Of a stretch of DNA of 64,000 bases, positions 1 through 11,324 are shown in pieces. Source of the DNA: Nemophila menziesii (lineage: Eukaryota > Streptophyta > Magnoliopsida > Boraginales > Hydrophyllaceae); NCBI GenBank assembly GCA_029959085.1, contig JARWIR010000008.1, positions 22,306,001-22,370,000 on the forward strand, in the 5' to 3' direction. Position 1 is the first letter of the stretch, and each line of letters starts with the position of its first letter. Position numbers and translations under genes: made by a program. The notes below the pieces were generated by a model that saw only the letters and a list, made by a program, of their open reading frames with translations, was not told the DNA's origin and did no database searches.

Positions 1-1368
1 ATAAGAAAGCTAGAATAATAATACGCAAGAAATAAAAGACAAGTAATTTTAGTTTGGTTTTGTATAAGAAAATTAACTAAATAAAATAAAGACAGAAAAA
101 TAATTAAGAGAAGAAGATAGTATGATGGTTTAGCTCGAGATATAGCAAGTAATCCACACTAGTCTTGTTTATTCTAATTATGTAAGAGAGAATTATGTAG
201 AATTGCAATAACCAGGATTCTAAATTCCACCTAACCCCCTTCCGGGTGGACTTAGGTGGCGACCTCACAATAGGGGACTTAAATAGGGTGCTCCTACGCA
301 ACTAGGTTCGTAGATGAGACTGGCCTTCTAATGATGATCGGTGGTTAAATCAAACCCTAACGGTTATTTATTTAGGCAATCCCGTCAGGATCACTACCGC
401 ACACTAGACGTTTATGTGGTGTTTAAATAATTAGACACCCCTTCCGGGTGACCATCTAACTACTATTAAGGTAATCCTATATGTTTGCAACCGCAAGGAA
501 AACATACAATAAGTCAAAGCACATATAATAGAGAATATTACATTAATTTAGGTTAAATGTAAATGACATCCCAAATTATAGATTTAAAACAAGTCTAGGG
601 TTCATACCCATATTCTAAATCTCAAGCTAAAATAAATTAGTTTATACTAGAGAAAGAAAAGAAAACAATTACAAATTTGAAGGCTTGTGAAGACATAATT
701 TGATGCTCAGCTCCTTCCAGACTTCTCTTCTCTTGTTGTAAGCTTTCTCTTGGCTTAAGGATTGGCCAAGGATATGTTTCTACTGAATAGAGGGTGTATT
801 TATAGGGTATTCTAAACCCTAGGTCGGATTCCTGGAGTAGAGGGCAAGAAATACGAATCTTTTCCAAATCAAATTCGTATCCCAAAATTATAGAAAAGGT
901 AAGAGACTACTGTTGTTTTGTTTTGGCCGTAACTCTTCAACATTGCGCTGTTTGACGTGTTCTTTATATCCAAACTGACCGTCTCAGAAAGATCTACACT
1001 TTAGCTTCAGACCATTCTTCCAAATTCCCAGCCAATATTGAGTTATGATCACTTTTGTTGAAGTAGATGCTGAAATTTAGATTTACTTCCTAGTTTATCC
1101 TTTAATTCCTTTATCTCCGATTTCCATCATTATCTTCTTTACCTTATCTCTTAGAATTGATTTGGCATCTAATTAATTACCATATATCTTTAAAGCTTCA
1201 CCATTAACAAACAATTAAACCCAATATGCTCTAAAAATAATAAATCATCAAATCAAGACAAGAAATAGGAAAATATAGTAATATGAATAAAAATCGACAA
1301 TTAAATCCTAAATACACCTAAATGATGTTTCCAACTAATATTAAATAATCACAAATAGGGAGACATCA
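1..1368 (-). mobile_element. Partial LTR of an Athila-family (Ty3/Gypsy) element, cut by the window edge
   Basis: The right end reads gggagacatca, so on the minus strand the LTR starts TGATGTCTCCC, as in the other LTRs of this family here (30998-32499, 33870-35390, 53840-55350). A TATA-like box (minus CTATAAATACACC) lies at 793-805. Position 1 aligns about 165 bp inside the solo LTR at 30998, so that much is missing to the left. Because the 5' end of the LTR faces right, any internal region would lie left of the window. It could be a 5' LTR or a solo LTR. No protein is encoded. Confidence 0.85.
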
Positions 1369-2384
1369 CTTGTACTTTTCAGCATCTGATTTGCAAAGAA
1401 GTATTCCTAGCGCTATATCATGACTTGTGGTTTTATAGGACATCGTGGAAGATCCCAACGCTTTTGTCCCGGAAACATGGGAAGAAAAGTATGCTACTGC
1501 ACCTACACCCTCATCGAAGAAGACACCCAAAATAAAGGAATATTATAATGAAATTGGGTAGAGGAAGTCAGGAGATTGGAAGGATGAGATCTTCCTCTAA
1601 TGTGATATAAGTTTGAATTCACTCATAGTTCAATAAATATTATTTTAGAATTACATTTATGTTGAATTTATGTAACATATTGACTTGAGGGCAAGGTTCA
1701 ATTTATTGGAAGAGACTCAGGGTGATGCATCACGGTCTTTAGATACACCATCTGTGTCATTGACACAAAAATATTTGATTTTGGATGGTGATCGAGGTAG
1801 CAAAGGACCATATGGGTCTTGCACAAAAGCATTGGAATCCGATGTTAGATCGGTTGTTAATATGTGCGAGACGCCGAGATGGATGACCTATGGCTTAGAG
1901 AGGGTAGTCGATTACATAAATGAATATAACCTCTGAGTAGCGCGAACTTGATAAACAGACCAAGATTCTTCTAGCACTACTAAAGCAACGCCATTTTAAC
2001 TGTCCTTTTATCCAAAGGGTTTTATGAAGGTGATTGATAAATTAATCAGCTAGGCCACACACAACAGATGTTCCCCACCGGTCCACCGTGGCCGACACGT
2101 CAACCGAGTAATCCACGTACAGGAAGGACATATTTGAGTTGATCCCTCAGAGTTGAGAATGATACAAATGCGACCCAATCCCCTGATCAATCTCTCCACC
2201 GATCAATCCTACTTCTGTTTGTATTAACACGACTATATTCTATTTTTTCAGTATTCAACTATTTAATTTTTTAGGGGTTTGTAATTTATTTCCATCTGAA
2301 AATCTTGTTTGTAATCTATCTTGTTTTGTAATATAATCTATTTTATGACTATTTTTTTCCGTTTGTGATCTATCTCGTTTTTTT
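1369..2384. other. Gene-poor stretch with a possible decayed coding remnant
   Basis: Plus-strand open stretches at about 1440-1600 and 1685-1936 read like protein with ordinary composition (83 residues in the second) but match no family I recognise. No splice-consistent continuation or start context is evident. From about 2180 the sequence becomes T-rich with a loosely repeated 'tttgtaatctatct' motif. It may be eroded transposon sequence linked to the CACTA-like patch that follows. Confidence 0.3.
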
Positions 2385-2705
2385 TTTAAAAACCCTTTAC
2401 CGACCATGTAGGTGGTCACTAAATGAGTTAATCTTTATCGACCACAAAGTTCTCGGTAAAGGACAAAACAATTTAGAGACCACTTAGTGGTCTCTAAATA
2501 AAGAATTATTTACCAACCAACATAAGGTCTCTAAATGAGAATCCTTTAATGACCACGTCATGGTCGGTATAGAAGGTGGGCGCTTGTGAAAAGGCATTGT
2601 TGGTAAATGTCTTATCTCGCTACTAAAGACTAGGGAACAATTTTAAGTGGTTGAATCCTACCTTTAGGGACCCTTTTAGGGACCAATTATGGTACCTCTA
2701 TAGAA
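2385..2705. repeat. CACTA-like subterminal repeat patch
   Basis: The motif 'gaccac(t)tagtggtc' and variants such as 'ggtctctaaat', 'accgaccat' and 'ggtcggta' occur many times in both orientations within about 300 bp. Dense direct and inverted short motifs of this type are typical of the subterminal regions of plant CACTA (En/Spm) transposons. I do not see the diagnostic CACTA terminus or a 3-bp target duplication, so this is probably an internal or truncated piece. Confidence 0.4.
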
Positions 2706-2745
2706 CTCTATGGCGATCTCTAAGGTCCTTAAATGTAGTTGTGAT

Positions 2746-3534
2746 TAGGGATGTCAATGGGACACGGGTTTGCATGTACCCTCCCTGATCCACTCTAAAT
2801 GCTAAGGGTTTTAAGTTATTAAATGGAGGTTGGGGTGGATTGAGGGGGTTGATTTTTAAAACACACGTGTGGGCGGGACGGGTTACGGGGATACGCATTC
2901 CCCACTCCCACAAACCCTCTTGCATGTATATATTATATAAAACTATTATATTTAAGTTATAATATATATTCAAAAGTGTTTTAATTAATTATACAATCTA
3001 TCTAATAGATAAAATCTAAAACCTTACAGATGTAGTATGACTATGAGTGTTATGTACCATAAATTTTAATTTCTTGCTATTCCAAGCAAAATAATCAATA
3101 ACATTTTATTCTCGTTTTTTTTTTAATTATTCATTCATTAAACACTTTAGATAAAAGTCATTACATGAACTTCTATAATAAAAAAAATTACAAAATTAGA
3201 TTCAGATTATAAATTCATGATGTCTGATACAACTGAAAAGAAGTGGTTAAATATAGTTTTTAAGTGTTTAAATCTATATTGTATAATAGTTTTAAGCTAC
3301 AACCGTGCTAACTTAAGATCGTATCCAATAAGACGATGCTTGGTTCAATTCTAGTTATGGTTTTGCTTGTAACCCGCAAGTAGAACCCAACCTCCACGAT
3401 AATTTTAAAAATAGGGCGGGGTGTGATGAAGAATGTCGCAGGGAAGGGCGGGTTGTGGGGGCTTTTTTCTCTATTATGGGGTGGAATACAGGGATACGTA
3501 GACTCGCCCCCAACCCTCACCACTGACATCCCTA
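2746..3534. mobile_element. Non-autonomous hAT-like DNA transposon with terminal inverted repeats
   Basis: The left end is TAGGGATGTCAATGG. The reverse complement of the right end is TAGGGATGTCAGTGG, giving 14 of 15 matching bases. Inside both ends the sequence is G/C-rich (gggcgggacgggtt on the left, gggcgggttgtgggg on the right), while the middle is AT-rich and noncoding. Length (789 bp) and termini fit a hAT-type miniature element. The flanking 8-bp target duplication is not clean, so the family call is tentative, but the inverted termini are clear. Confidence 0.6.
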
Positions 3535-3854
3535 TTTAAGATATTATTCGATAGATAATCTATACTACTACAGTACATGTCTATACTACTCGGTAAATGA
3601 TCTATACTTATCTATTTTATTGGATAAAGGATCTATAAAATTTATTCAAATGTTTATAGTATTGTGTAAGAGTTTGCACAACTAAATTGTTTATTCTATA
3701 GTATATAATATAAGAAATAAGACATCTATACTATTAAAAATAAACTTAAATATTATAGAAAATAGAATAACATTAATAAACTAAACAAGTTTTTCCATGA
3801 ATAAGTTAAAAATTTGTCCATTTTTCCAGAATTAACATTATACAGAAGAACTAT
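3535..3854. other. AT-rich spacer
   Basis: AT-rich sequence between the hAT-like element and the Copia element, with no open frame of note or recognisable motif. Its last five bases (TCTTA, 3855-3859) are the target duplication of the next element. Confidence 0.5.
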
Positions 3855-3859
3855 TCTTA

Positions 3860-4816
3860 TGTTGGTAAATAGTGAAAATCACCGGTTTAAAACAATACAA
3901 ATGGAAATCCAGATAAGAAATATTTCAATTTAAACTAAACTATCTATTACAGTAAATGTAATAATACAAACAAAACTTACACAGAATCGAAAAGCAAATA
4001 CAAATTACACGGAAATATAATGGCGTTAAAAAGATATTCTGGCGTATTGGTTATCTCTAACATAGAGTTTCTACACAAAGGTTTAGAGAAGTAGAAAGTA
4101 ATTCTTTTGTTCTTTTTTAGATTTGTTTCGTAACTAAGACAAATGAGGAGCTGATGTATTTATAGGGGAGTAGGTGAGGAGAAAACTTTGTTAGAAACGT
4201 CCCAATGCCTTTGATTGCCTCTATAATTGGCCCTTGATTGACTGACATTTTGATTGATACATATGTCACACATTTTAATTTCCAACAATGAATCTAGACA
4301 CTATGTTGACTTGATTCATTCCCATGTTGACCAAGTTCTGTAACAGTTGACTGGTGCATAATTGGTGGACGTTTGTCTTCTAGCTAAAAGGATTTGACTT
4401 GCCACCGACTACTATAAGAAGTAGTCTTCTTCTACTAGAGCCTTTTCCGAAAACTAGTTTTGTTTTTCATTTTTTGACTCCCCAAACTCCCTAACTCCCC
4501 CACGAACCCACGACCCACGCCCACGCCATCGCCACGCCGGGCCGAGCGGGAGGTTGTGGTGGTGGTGGTGGTGGTGGTGCGCGCGTGTGGGGCTTTGCCT
4601 TTTCTCTTTTGGCTTTCATAAATTTTATAGCTTTTGGTAGGAATAGATAGGTAAGCTATTTTAAGCTAATATATTTTCTATATCTGCTCCTATGTGGGAT
4701 ATTTTCTTCACAAAAAAATGTCTTTTCCACTTTTCTAATAAGAACATGAAAAGAATTAAAATTAATGCCTTGTTTTGAATGATTTAAACACACTTGATTA
4801 ATTATAAATTCCAACA
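3860..4816 (-). repeat. 3' LTR of the Copia element
   Basis: On the minus strand it runs from TGTTGGAATTTATAA to a TACCAACA end. It aligns with 7436-8210 over most of its length. It carries a (GGT)n run at about 4556-4579 that is absent from the other LTR, which is also shorter by roughly 180 bp around this GC-rich part. An expanded microsatellite here and a deletion in the partner would explain the difference. Confidence 0.85.
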
Positions 4817-5380
4817 ATCCCCCACTCAGGGTCTTTGGGAGAGAAGGTGAATATGTGTTTAACTGTAGTATTTGGGTGAATTGTACTTAAGTGGTAATAT
4901 CTTTCGATTTAAATTAACATGTAGGGAAGTGCAAGCACCAAATTCAATTTAAGTGAAATTACTCTTGAACTTAACGGTTTTCGATCGATACCCTCACAAC
5001 ACATACTCTACCCTACTAAAAGTTATGGTTCCCTCGAACATCACCCTTCAGTTAGTTCATCAAGTGCTTCTTTAAGGACTACACCTTGCGGGCCATGAAC
5101 TTTGTGGAATTGTTCATATGGACCGTTAAGGACGTCTACTTAACTAATATCATTAATGTCAAGTCTCACTTTCAACCGTGAATTCATCAAGGACTTCTCA
5201 AAAGTTCCGCCATATGATAGCTATGAATTCATTATGAGCTGAACACACACCCTCGTGTTCTTTCTAGAATGATACGACTTATAGTTAATTCATCAAGTCC
5301 TTCTCAATAGGACCACCACGAGTGGCTATGAATTCATTAAGAAGATTTATACATTAGTGTCATATCCCATGACTATTGAG
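4817..5380 (-). other. 3' untranslated part of the Copia element
   Basis: Noncoding on both strands. It starts with the polypurine tract next to the LTR. A motif 'gctatgaattcatta' / 'gttaattcatcaag' with 'aaggacttct' recurs at about 5055-5340, as a loosely tandem array in the region after pol. No RT or RNase H remains are seen where they would be expected. Confidence 0.6.
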
Positions 5381-5992
5381 TCTATTGTATTCAGTCCAAC
5401 TGTGACGGTACCCCCATATTTGACTTAGTGGGCCAGAACCGATTATCATAGCCTTTAGCTATGTCATTATGTAGGGGTGTGTAAGGCACTAAGTTCATCA
5501 ATAATTACGTTAATATAACAAAGCTATTTCGAGGAATTCACAATTACATTCGTTCCCTAAGTCTTTTGATTTTGCAAAATAGTTAGTTGTCAACCTCAGA
5601 ATTATATTTTATAAACACATGTTCCATTTCACTTTTATTATTTAGGAGATATACTCTCATAAACCTAGAATAGTCATCTATGAAGGTTATATAGTATGGG
5701 TTTTCTCCTTTACTAGCGGAATTTATAAAAAAAAATTATGTCTAAATGTAGTAATTCTAGTGGTTTAGAAATCTCATGGTTTCAGATTAAAAGGTCGTAT
5801 TCCTGCAAGATTGGACTCTATACATATTAGATAATTTCTAAACTCATCGACCTTATTAGTCCAAGGTATTTTTAGCCTTTTAATAGAAGAAAAAAGAGGA
5901 TAGACTAATCTACCATTCCACACATCTAAACATTCAAATAGATAAACAAAATTAGAAACATCCTTATTCGAGGTTACAAGGTTTAACAACAC
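5381..5992 (-). pseudogene. Copia GAG-pre-integrase and integrase core remnant
   Basis: The upstream part (5774-5992) matches the GAG-pre-integrase domain, with 'YLFECLDVWNGRL' where the family has a conserved His-x-Arg-Leu, so the His of the zinc site is changed to Asn. Further on, translation gives 'YYITFIDDYSRF', the start of the integrase catalytic core with its first acidic residue. It then continues with stop codons through a degraded version of the 'YTPxHNG' block at about 5490. Frame changes and stops make it nonfunctional. Order and strand agree with the gag and protease remains upstream. Confidence 0.8.
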
Positions 5993-6060
5993 AAACCCTT
6001 ATTTGAAAAATCCCTTCCCCACAAACTAATCATTTTAATACTAGTCATAGTTTACAGTAT

Positions 6061-6431
6061 TTATAAAAACAAGCCATTGTGTAAATACCATTTTCCCACA
6101 AAGTCATCATTTTTGGTAATAATTATTGTTCTCCCCTCGAACACTAGTTTGAGTTCCACTTTATTAAGAAGATCTCCGGAAACCAAGTTCATACGGTGCG
6201 AGGGACCAAGAAGAACATCATTTAACTCAAAGGTCTTACCAGAAGTGAGATTGAGGGTAACTTGTCGTTTCCCGAGGAACGTAGCAATTGATGAGTTACC
6301 CAGGTACACACATTCACGATTGGTGGCTTCCTTGAACTTTTTGAACAGGTTTTGTTTGCGTAGAAGTGTTGTGAAGCTCCGGTGTCAAGGATCCACTCGC
6401 TTTTGTTTTCCACCAAGTAACCCTCAACCAT
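6061..6431 (-). pseudogene. Copia aspartic protease remnant
   Basis: The frame ending near 6222 carries 'WILDTGASQHF', the Asp-Thr-Gly active site of Copia proteases. After a frameshift near 6310 the overlapping frame (6061-6309) continues with the conserved downstream block 'NLVSGDLLNK' and 'GKWYLHNGLF'. The protease lies between the zinc-knuckle region of gag and the GAG-pre-integrase domain, as in intact elements. It processes the polyprotein in active relatives. Here the frameshift prevents a complete product. Confidence 0.85.
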
Positions 6432-6469
6432 TACCGCGACGATTATTTCTTTAGTTTCGGTTAGGTTTG

Positions 6470-7397
6470 TACCAAGTTTTGGATTAGAAACGACTCTAAG
6501 TGTACACTCAAAAGTTTCGTGTCCTTCTTTACCACAACAATAAACATCACTCTTAGGTTTCTGAATCTTACCAAAAGTTTTGAACCTTCCGTTTTGTTTG
6601 TTGGAGTTGTTTAGGTTCTTATTTCCCCCATATTTGGAATTATTAGCGCCATGTTATTTTCTATCTTCCTTCGAACCTGTCCTTGTTACCTTGGCCAGAA
6701 CATTCGACAAGGTTAGCTTTCGAGGAATGAGGAGGGAAAGAGAGAGACTTGTCCTTAATTCGATTGGCTTCTTCGACTTGAATATGGATGACGAGTTCTT
6801 GGAGAGTTATTTCTTTCTTTTTATGCTTGAGATGGTTACGGTATTGACTCCATGATGGGGGAAATTTCTCAAGTAAAATATTGGCTTGAAAAATTTCGCA
6901 CATCTTCATGCCTTCGGCGATTACCTCCGTGCATAGGTTTTCATACACATGAAGTTCTTTAGTCATAGGTTTCTGATTTGTAAGAATGAAGTTATACCAC
7001 TTACTGGTGATGTATTTCTTTTTACCGGAATCATCAGCCCCATACATTTTCTCAAGAGTTTCCCATATGACCCTTGCCGACTTTTCTTTGGCAAGTAGAT
7101 CAAAAATGGAATTTGAAACATTGTTCAACATCCAGCCCTGAGCCATTGTATTTACTCTTTTGAACTTGGCTACGAGGACAAGATGTCTAGGCTGTTCTTC
7201 TTCAGTAGGAACTCCGTTTTCCACCATAAGTGGAGGATCTTCGAATATAACGAAGTCAAGTTCAAGTGTTCAAGACAGATCAAGATATTTTGTGCCCAAC
7301 GCTTGTAGTTGGAACCAGTAAGGCGCTCGAACTTATTCACGTTGGGAAAAGCCTTTGCATTCAAGGATGAAGCAACTACCAAATTTGGAAAGGCCAT
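6470..7397 (-). pseudogene. gag: Copia gag remnant (UBN2-type capsid, zinc knuckle)
   Basis: The first frame (7397-7170) holds the N-terminal gag block 'KFERLTGSNYKRWAQNI', then a frameshift near 7265 moves the reading to 7227-6661. That frame has the UBN2 features 'ARVIWETLEKMYG', 'YENLCTEVIAEG' and 'ITLQELVIHIQVEE'. A zinc-knuckle-like 'CCGKEGHETFEC' follows around 6500-6540, but the first cysteine of the CCHC pattern appears to be displaced or lost. The start at 7397 lies 39 bp inside the LTR boundary, normal for Copia. Capsid and RNA-binding roles are known for the family. Confidence 0.85.
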
Positions 7398-7435
7398 ATA
7401 AAAAACCGGTGATATAAAATAATATCTTTTTTAAT

Positions 7436-8210
7436 TGTTTGTAAATAGTGAAAATCATCGTTTTAAAACAATAGAAACGGAAATCCAGATAAGAAATATT
7501 TCAATTTAAAGTAAACTATCTATTATAGTAAATGAATAAATACAAACGAAACTTACACGGAATTGAAAAGAAAATACAAATTACACAGAATTATAATGGT
7601 GTTAAAAAGATATTCCGGCGTACCAGTTATCTTTAACAGAGAGTTTCTACACTAAGGTTTAGAGAAGTAGAAAGTAATTCTTTTGTTCTTTTCTTATTTA
7701 TTTCGTAACTAAGACAAATGAGCAGCTGATGTATTTATATGGGAGTAGGTGAAGAGAAAGTTTTGTCAGTAACGTCCCAATTAATGCCTTTGATTGTCTC
7801 CATAATTGGCCCTTGATTGACCTTTTGATTGACACATATGTTACACATTTTAATTTCTAGCAATGAATCTGGACACTATGTTGACTTGATTCATTCCCGT
7901 GTTGACCAAGTTCTGTAACAGTTGACAACCCCCAAACGAGCCCACGCCGTCGCCGGGCTGGGCCAGCGGTAGTGCACGCGTGTGCGGGCCGGGCTTTGCC
8001 TTTTCTTTTTGGTTTTCATAACCTTTAGAGCTTCTAGTAAGAATAACTAGGTAAGATATTTTAAACTAACGTATTTTCTATCTTTACTCCTATGTGGGAT
8101 ATTTTCTCAAAAAAATGTTTTTCCACTTCTTCTATAAAACATGAAAATAATTAAAATTAATGCATTGTTTTAAATTATATAACATACTTGATTACTTATA
8201 AATTCCAACC
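7436..8210 (-). repeat. 5' LTR of the Copia element
   Basis: It aligns to 3860-4816 in the same orientation, beginning on the plus strand with 'tgtttgtaaatag' against 'tgttggtaaatag'. The right end is 'aattccaac' followed by the target duplication TCTTA. It lacks the (GGT)n tract of its partner. A TATA-like sequence lies near 7731-7742 (plus 'gtatttatatggg'). Confidence 0.85.
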
Positions 8211-8215
8211 TCTTA

Positions 8216-9279
8216 AAAATCATAAAAATCATGAATTGGATCAAAAGTTCTTTTGATATTTTATATACTTGAATTATTGGTAAAATTTAGAAGAACCAAT
8301 ATTAATAATGCAATTTGAAATAAAAAATAACAATGGTTCACTATTATTGATAGATAAATCTTACCCAGTTCTCGTCCAAAAAACAAAAAAATATAAAATC
8401 TTACCCAGTTTGCTTATTCAGTGGTTAGATTCCTATTGTGCAAGAGAGATGATTGGTTATTTACAATTCATGATGTTTGTTAATAAAAAAGAATTTTTTT
8501 TTTCCGCTAATTATTTAAGAATAAAGATAATATGAAATATATAGTATTCAATTATTATTAAGTAAAAATAGATATTTAATACATGTATATAGATATACGA
8601 TAATTTTATCCTTTACTGCTAAGTTTAGCTTTTGATTTTGACTTTTATCACCAATTTTACCAATTTTTCTAGGTTTATGGTTTGTAATTTTCGGGGTTCT
8701 TGTTTTCTTTGGTCACTTCAACTAGTGGATCGTTTGTGCGGGAGACATGGCTATCTTCTGATGGTAGACAACTATGTGAGTTGATTAAAACCTATCTCTA
8801 CTGAATAAATCACCTGGTATTCTTGTACTGTGACAGTTTAGAGGAGAAGTGGAGTCAAAGAATGGGTGTTGATGGAATGACAAAATGGATGCTGCGGTGG
8901 AGAACTTTAGTATCAAACGAAGGCCACCTTGGGTAAGGTTTCTTTTGAACAAGACAGTCGGTGGGATGAGGAACACGGTGGTGGTGTTTCTTGAGCAGAA
9001 TGAGTATAGGGTAAATTTTAGCTTGACGTAATATCTCTTTGGATGAAAGTGGCGATGCAACCTTTCCCAAATCTCAGGGGGAAGGTGGGGCTGAAACGCA
9101 GTGGACAAGTATCAGTTATTATTTATGAACAACTCATGTTAGAGGTTGAGTAGGGAGAAGAGTGCCTACATGTATTGGGGTGAATCTGCTTAGACGGAGT
9201 ATGGGTGAACTTTGATCGGGGTCAGGGTGTCTGTATGACCGGAATAACTTAAATATAGAGGAGGAGGTTGTGGTTATGA
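8216..9279. other. No recognisable gene
   Basis: AT-rich from 8216 to about 8640, then closer to average composition. A 107-residue minus frame (8785-9108) and a plus frame around 8880-9030 are both open but match nothing I know. The stretch may be the eroded upstream part of the LINE remnant that follows on the plus strand. No start context, splice pattern or conserved motif supports a gene. Confidence 0.4.
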
Positions 9280-10545
9280 ATGGCTGAAATCTGGAAGGGT
9301 CTTAGAGAAGCCAACCCACACAAATATTGAGACAGTCTACCAGTTAATGAAACCACATGAAGACGCCTGAGATCCTGAAATCTTGGATGCAAACTTTACA
9401 GAAACGGTTAGAATCGAGATCGAATGACTGCACATCCTTCAACGGCAAGCAGAAGACACTTTAATCTGGTCACATACTAGGTCCGGCTTATACATGACGA
9501 AATTAGGATACATGACATTGACTAATAACAAACTTTCAGTCACGACACAGTATTCAATTCAAGGGGAAGTAGAGAGTCAAGTGATTAGGAATCCATATGG
9601 AAGACTATCATACCAGCAAAGGTACACATTTTCGCATGGAAGGCATGTAAAAACATATTGTCAACCATGATAAATCTTAAATCTCGAAGATATGCTAATG
9701 ACGATTATTGTTAGTGGTGTTACAAATGGCTTGAGACGGACAATCACTTGCTACTAACTTGTCAGTTTTTAGAGAAATATGGCTAGGGCCGACTCTTAAT
9801 CTAGGTATAGGGGCGAATGTTACAGTTATTCTGGGCGACTGGATTCTCAAAGTATTAAAGAATTTTAGTGCCAGTGAATGGAATCCAAGATCTTTGAGGA
9901 CATATTTACAGGTGATGATTTAGAACATCTGGAAATGCAAAATGAAGGTCACTCACGAAAACAAGGCTTTAGAGGTTGAGGACGCGATTAGAGCGGCAAA
10001 TAGTGGAATGAAGGACTATATCGGAGACGCTTGGAACATAATGACGGGCAACTCAGTTATTAGTCAAGGGAATCCCGCGTCCAATGACCAGACTAATGCG
10101 CATGGTCAGAACGAGCAAGTTATTATCACGTGTGGCACTTCTTTTATTTCTACGGCGGAACCAGCAAAAATCGGTATCGTGAAATGGGATAAAAGAGATG
10201 GAAGGCGATCAACGTGCATGAACTCATACTCTGTTGATTCAGCAACGGAGGGAGAAGTTAGATTCGTGCTAGACACAACCTTCACTTGTAAGGATTTCCC
10301 TAGGGATGTTACAGTCATCTTTTCGGACAACCTTGAAGTTATTAAGGTATTGGGTAACTGTCAGTTGCGTGATGGTCTGTCCACCCTTACTGCTTCTTGA
10401 TTGGGTTTCTGAAGAGAGTGCATGACAACATGTTTTTTCGTCACCTACCGAGGCGGCATCTATTAGTCGGGTGATAGAATCGCGTGTTCTATTAACGAGG
10501 TGATAGGAACGTCATGGGCCTATTGTTTCTTTACTTATCAAAATA
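9280..10545 (+). pseudogene. Old LINE (L1-type) 3' remnant: RT-associated zinc finger and RNase H
   Basis: Around 9460-9790 the plus strand translates with the layout of the zf-RVT domain: 'DTLIWSHTRSGLYMTK', then 'IIPAKVHIFAWKACKNIL', then a Cys/His cluster with 'WLETDNHLLLTC'. An in-frame TAG falls inside the cluster, between two cysteines. From 9942 an open frame of 152 residues ends with an RNase H-like (RVT_3) block, 'ATEGEVRFVLDT' and 'VTVIFSDNLEVIKVL', containing the expected acidic residues. The RT and endonuclease parts upstream are not recognisable. It is unrelated to the younger LINE at 16400-22541, which has no RNase H. Confidence 0.75.
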
Positions 10546-11009
10546 ATAATAAATTAAAAGGTATTTAATTGTATAAGAAAAATTTAATTTATAATATTTC
10601 TAATAATAGATTAATCCAGTAACTATCATTAGGAAAAACTGTGACAAGTTTAATTTGCTACGATAAGTAGAGAAACAATAGATAAATGCCAGTTGATTAG
10701 TTATATATTTATCATAAAGTTGACCAATAAATTTCAAATAATTTTATATTTTAATATTCTTCCCAATTTCTTTTAATTATTTTTCCCTCAAAGATCCATG
10801 TCGGTTGATTATGAAAATGGCTAAGAAGAATGGTTTAAGAAGATTGATTTGGAATAATAAATTCACTAAATAAGTGGGCACGTCTCATTTTTACATTTTA
10901 TTTTATTTAATTTAATATTATTTATTTTGATAAAAGGGTAGTATAAGAAGTTATACTATTTGACATTTATAAGCATATATATGTATATTATATGGTAATT
11001 AGATAGTAT
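10546..11009. other. AT-rich spacer
   Basis: Very AT-rich sequence after the LINE remnant, with short runs such as 'tatatatgtatattatat'. It may include the undetermined outer end of the degraded Copia-type LTR that ends at 11290. No gene is seen. Confidence 0.4.
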
Positions 11010-11290
11010 TCTACATTTTGGATAAGATTTAGTTGATAATATTCCTATTCGGTTAAGTATAAATATAACAAATAAATGGATCATATTTGGTTATAATAGA
11101 AAAGATAAAAATCTAGAGAAAATATTGTTTTATATTACAATTTACTAGTCTTATTATAATAAATTGAGACTTATAATTATAGGAAAATAAAAAATCTTCC
11201 ACTTACTAAATTCATAAGTCATAACTAGAAAAATATTTTTTCTAACTCTTTTGGACATCCACAAGTTATAAATATAATATATTTATAATA
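11010..11290 (-). repeat. 3' LTR remnant of the degraded Copia-type element (left limit uncertain)
   Basis: It aligns with 24700-24924, for example 'aaatattgttttatattacaatttactag' region against 'aaatattttcttgtattccaaatcactag' region. The right end at 11290 is inferred from the adjacent polypurine tract. The left end cannot be fixed by eye. Confidence 0.55.
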
Positions 11291-11324
11291 CTTCCTTTTG
11301 AATATCCATTCATTAAGAAATATG

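Larger units (their letters stand above)
3860..8210 (-). mobile_element. Defective Ty1/Copia retrotransposon with both LTRs
   Basis: Two related LTRs (3860-4816 and 7436-8210) flank minus-strand gag, protease and integrase remains. The identical 5-bp target duplication TCTTA is present at 3855-3859 and 8211-8215, which fixes both ends. A polypurine tract (minus GAGTGGGGGAT) abuts the left, 3' LTR. The internal region is only about 2.6 kb and I find no reverse transcriptase or RNase H, so the copy is an internally deleted, immobile relic. A tRNA-Met type primer-binding site is not recognisable next to the right LTR. Confidence 0.88.

Noticed and set aside
2698..2973. 91-residue minus frame across the hAT-like left end
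   Set aside because: It crosses the transposon boundary and its composition reflects the G-rich terminal block.
8785..9108. 107-residue minus frame
   Set aside because: No family motif, no start context, and the region appears to be eroded plus-strand transposon sequence.
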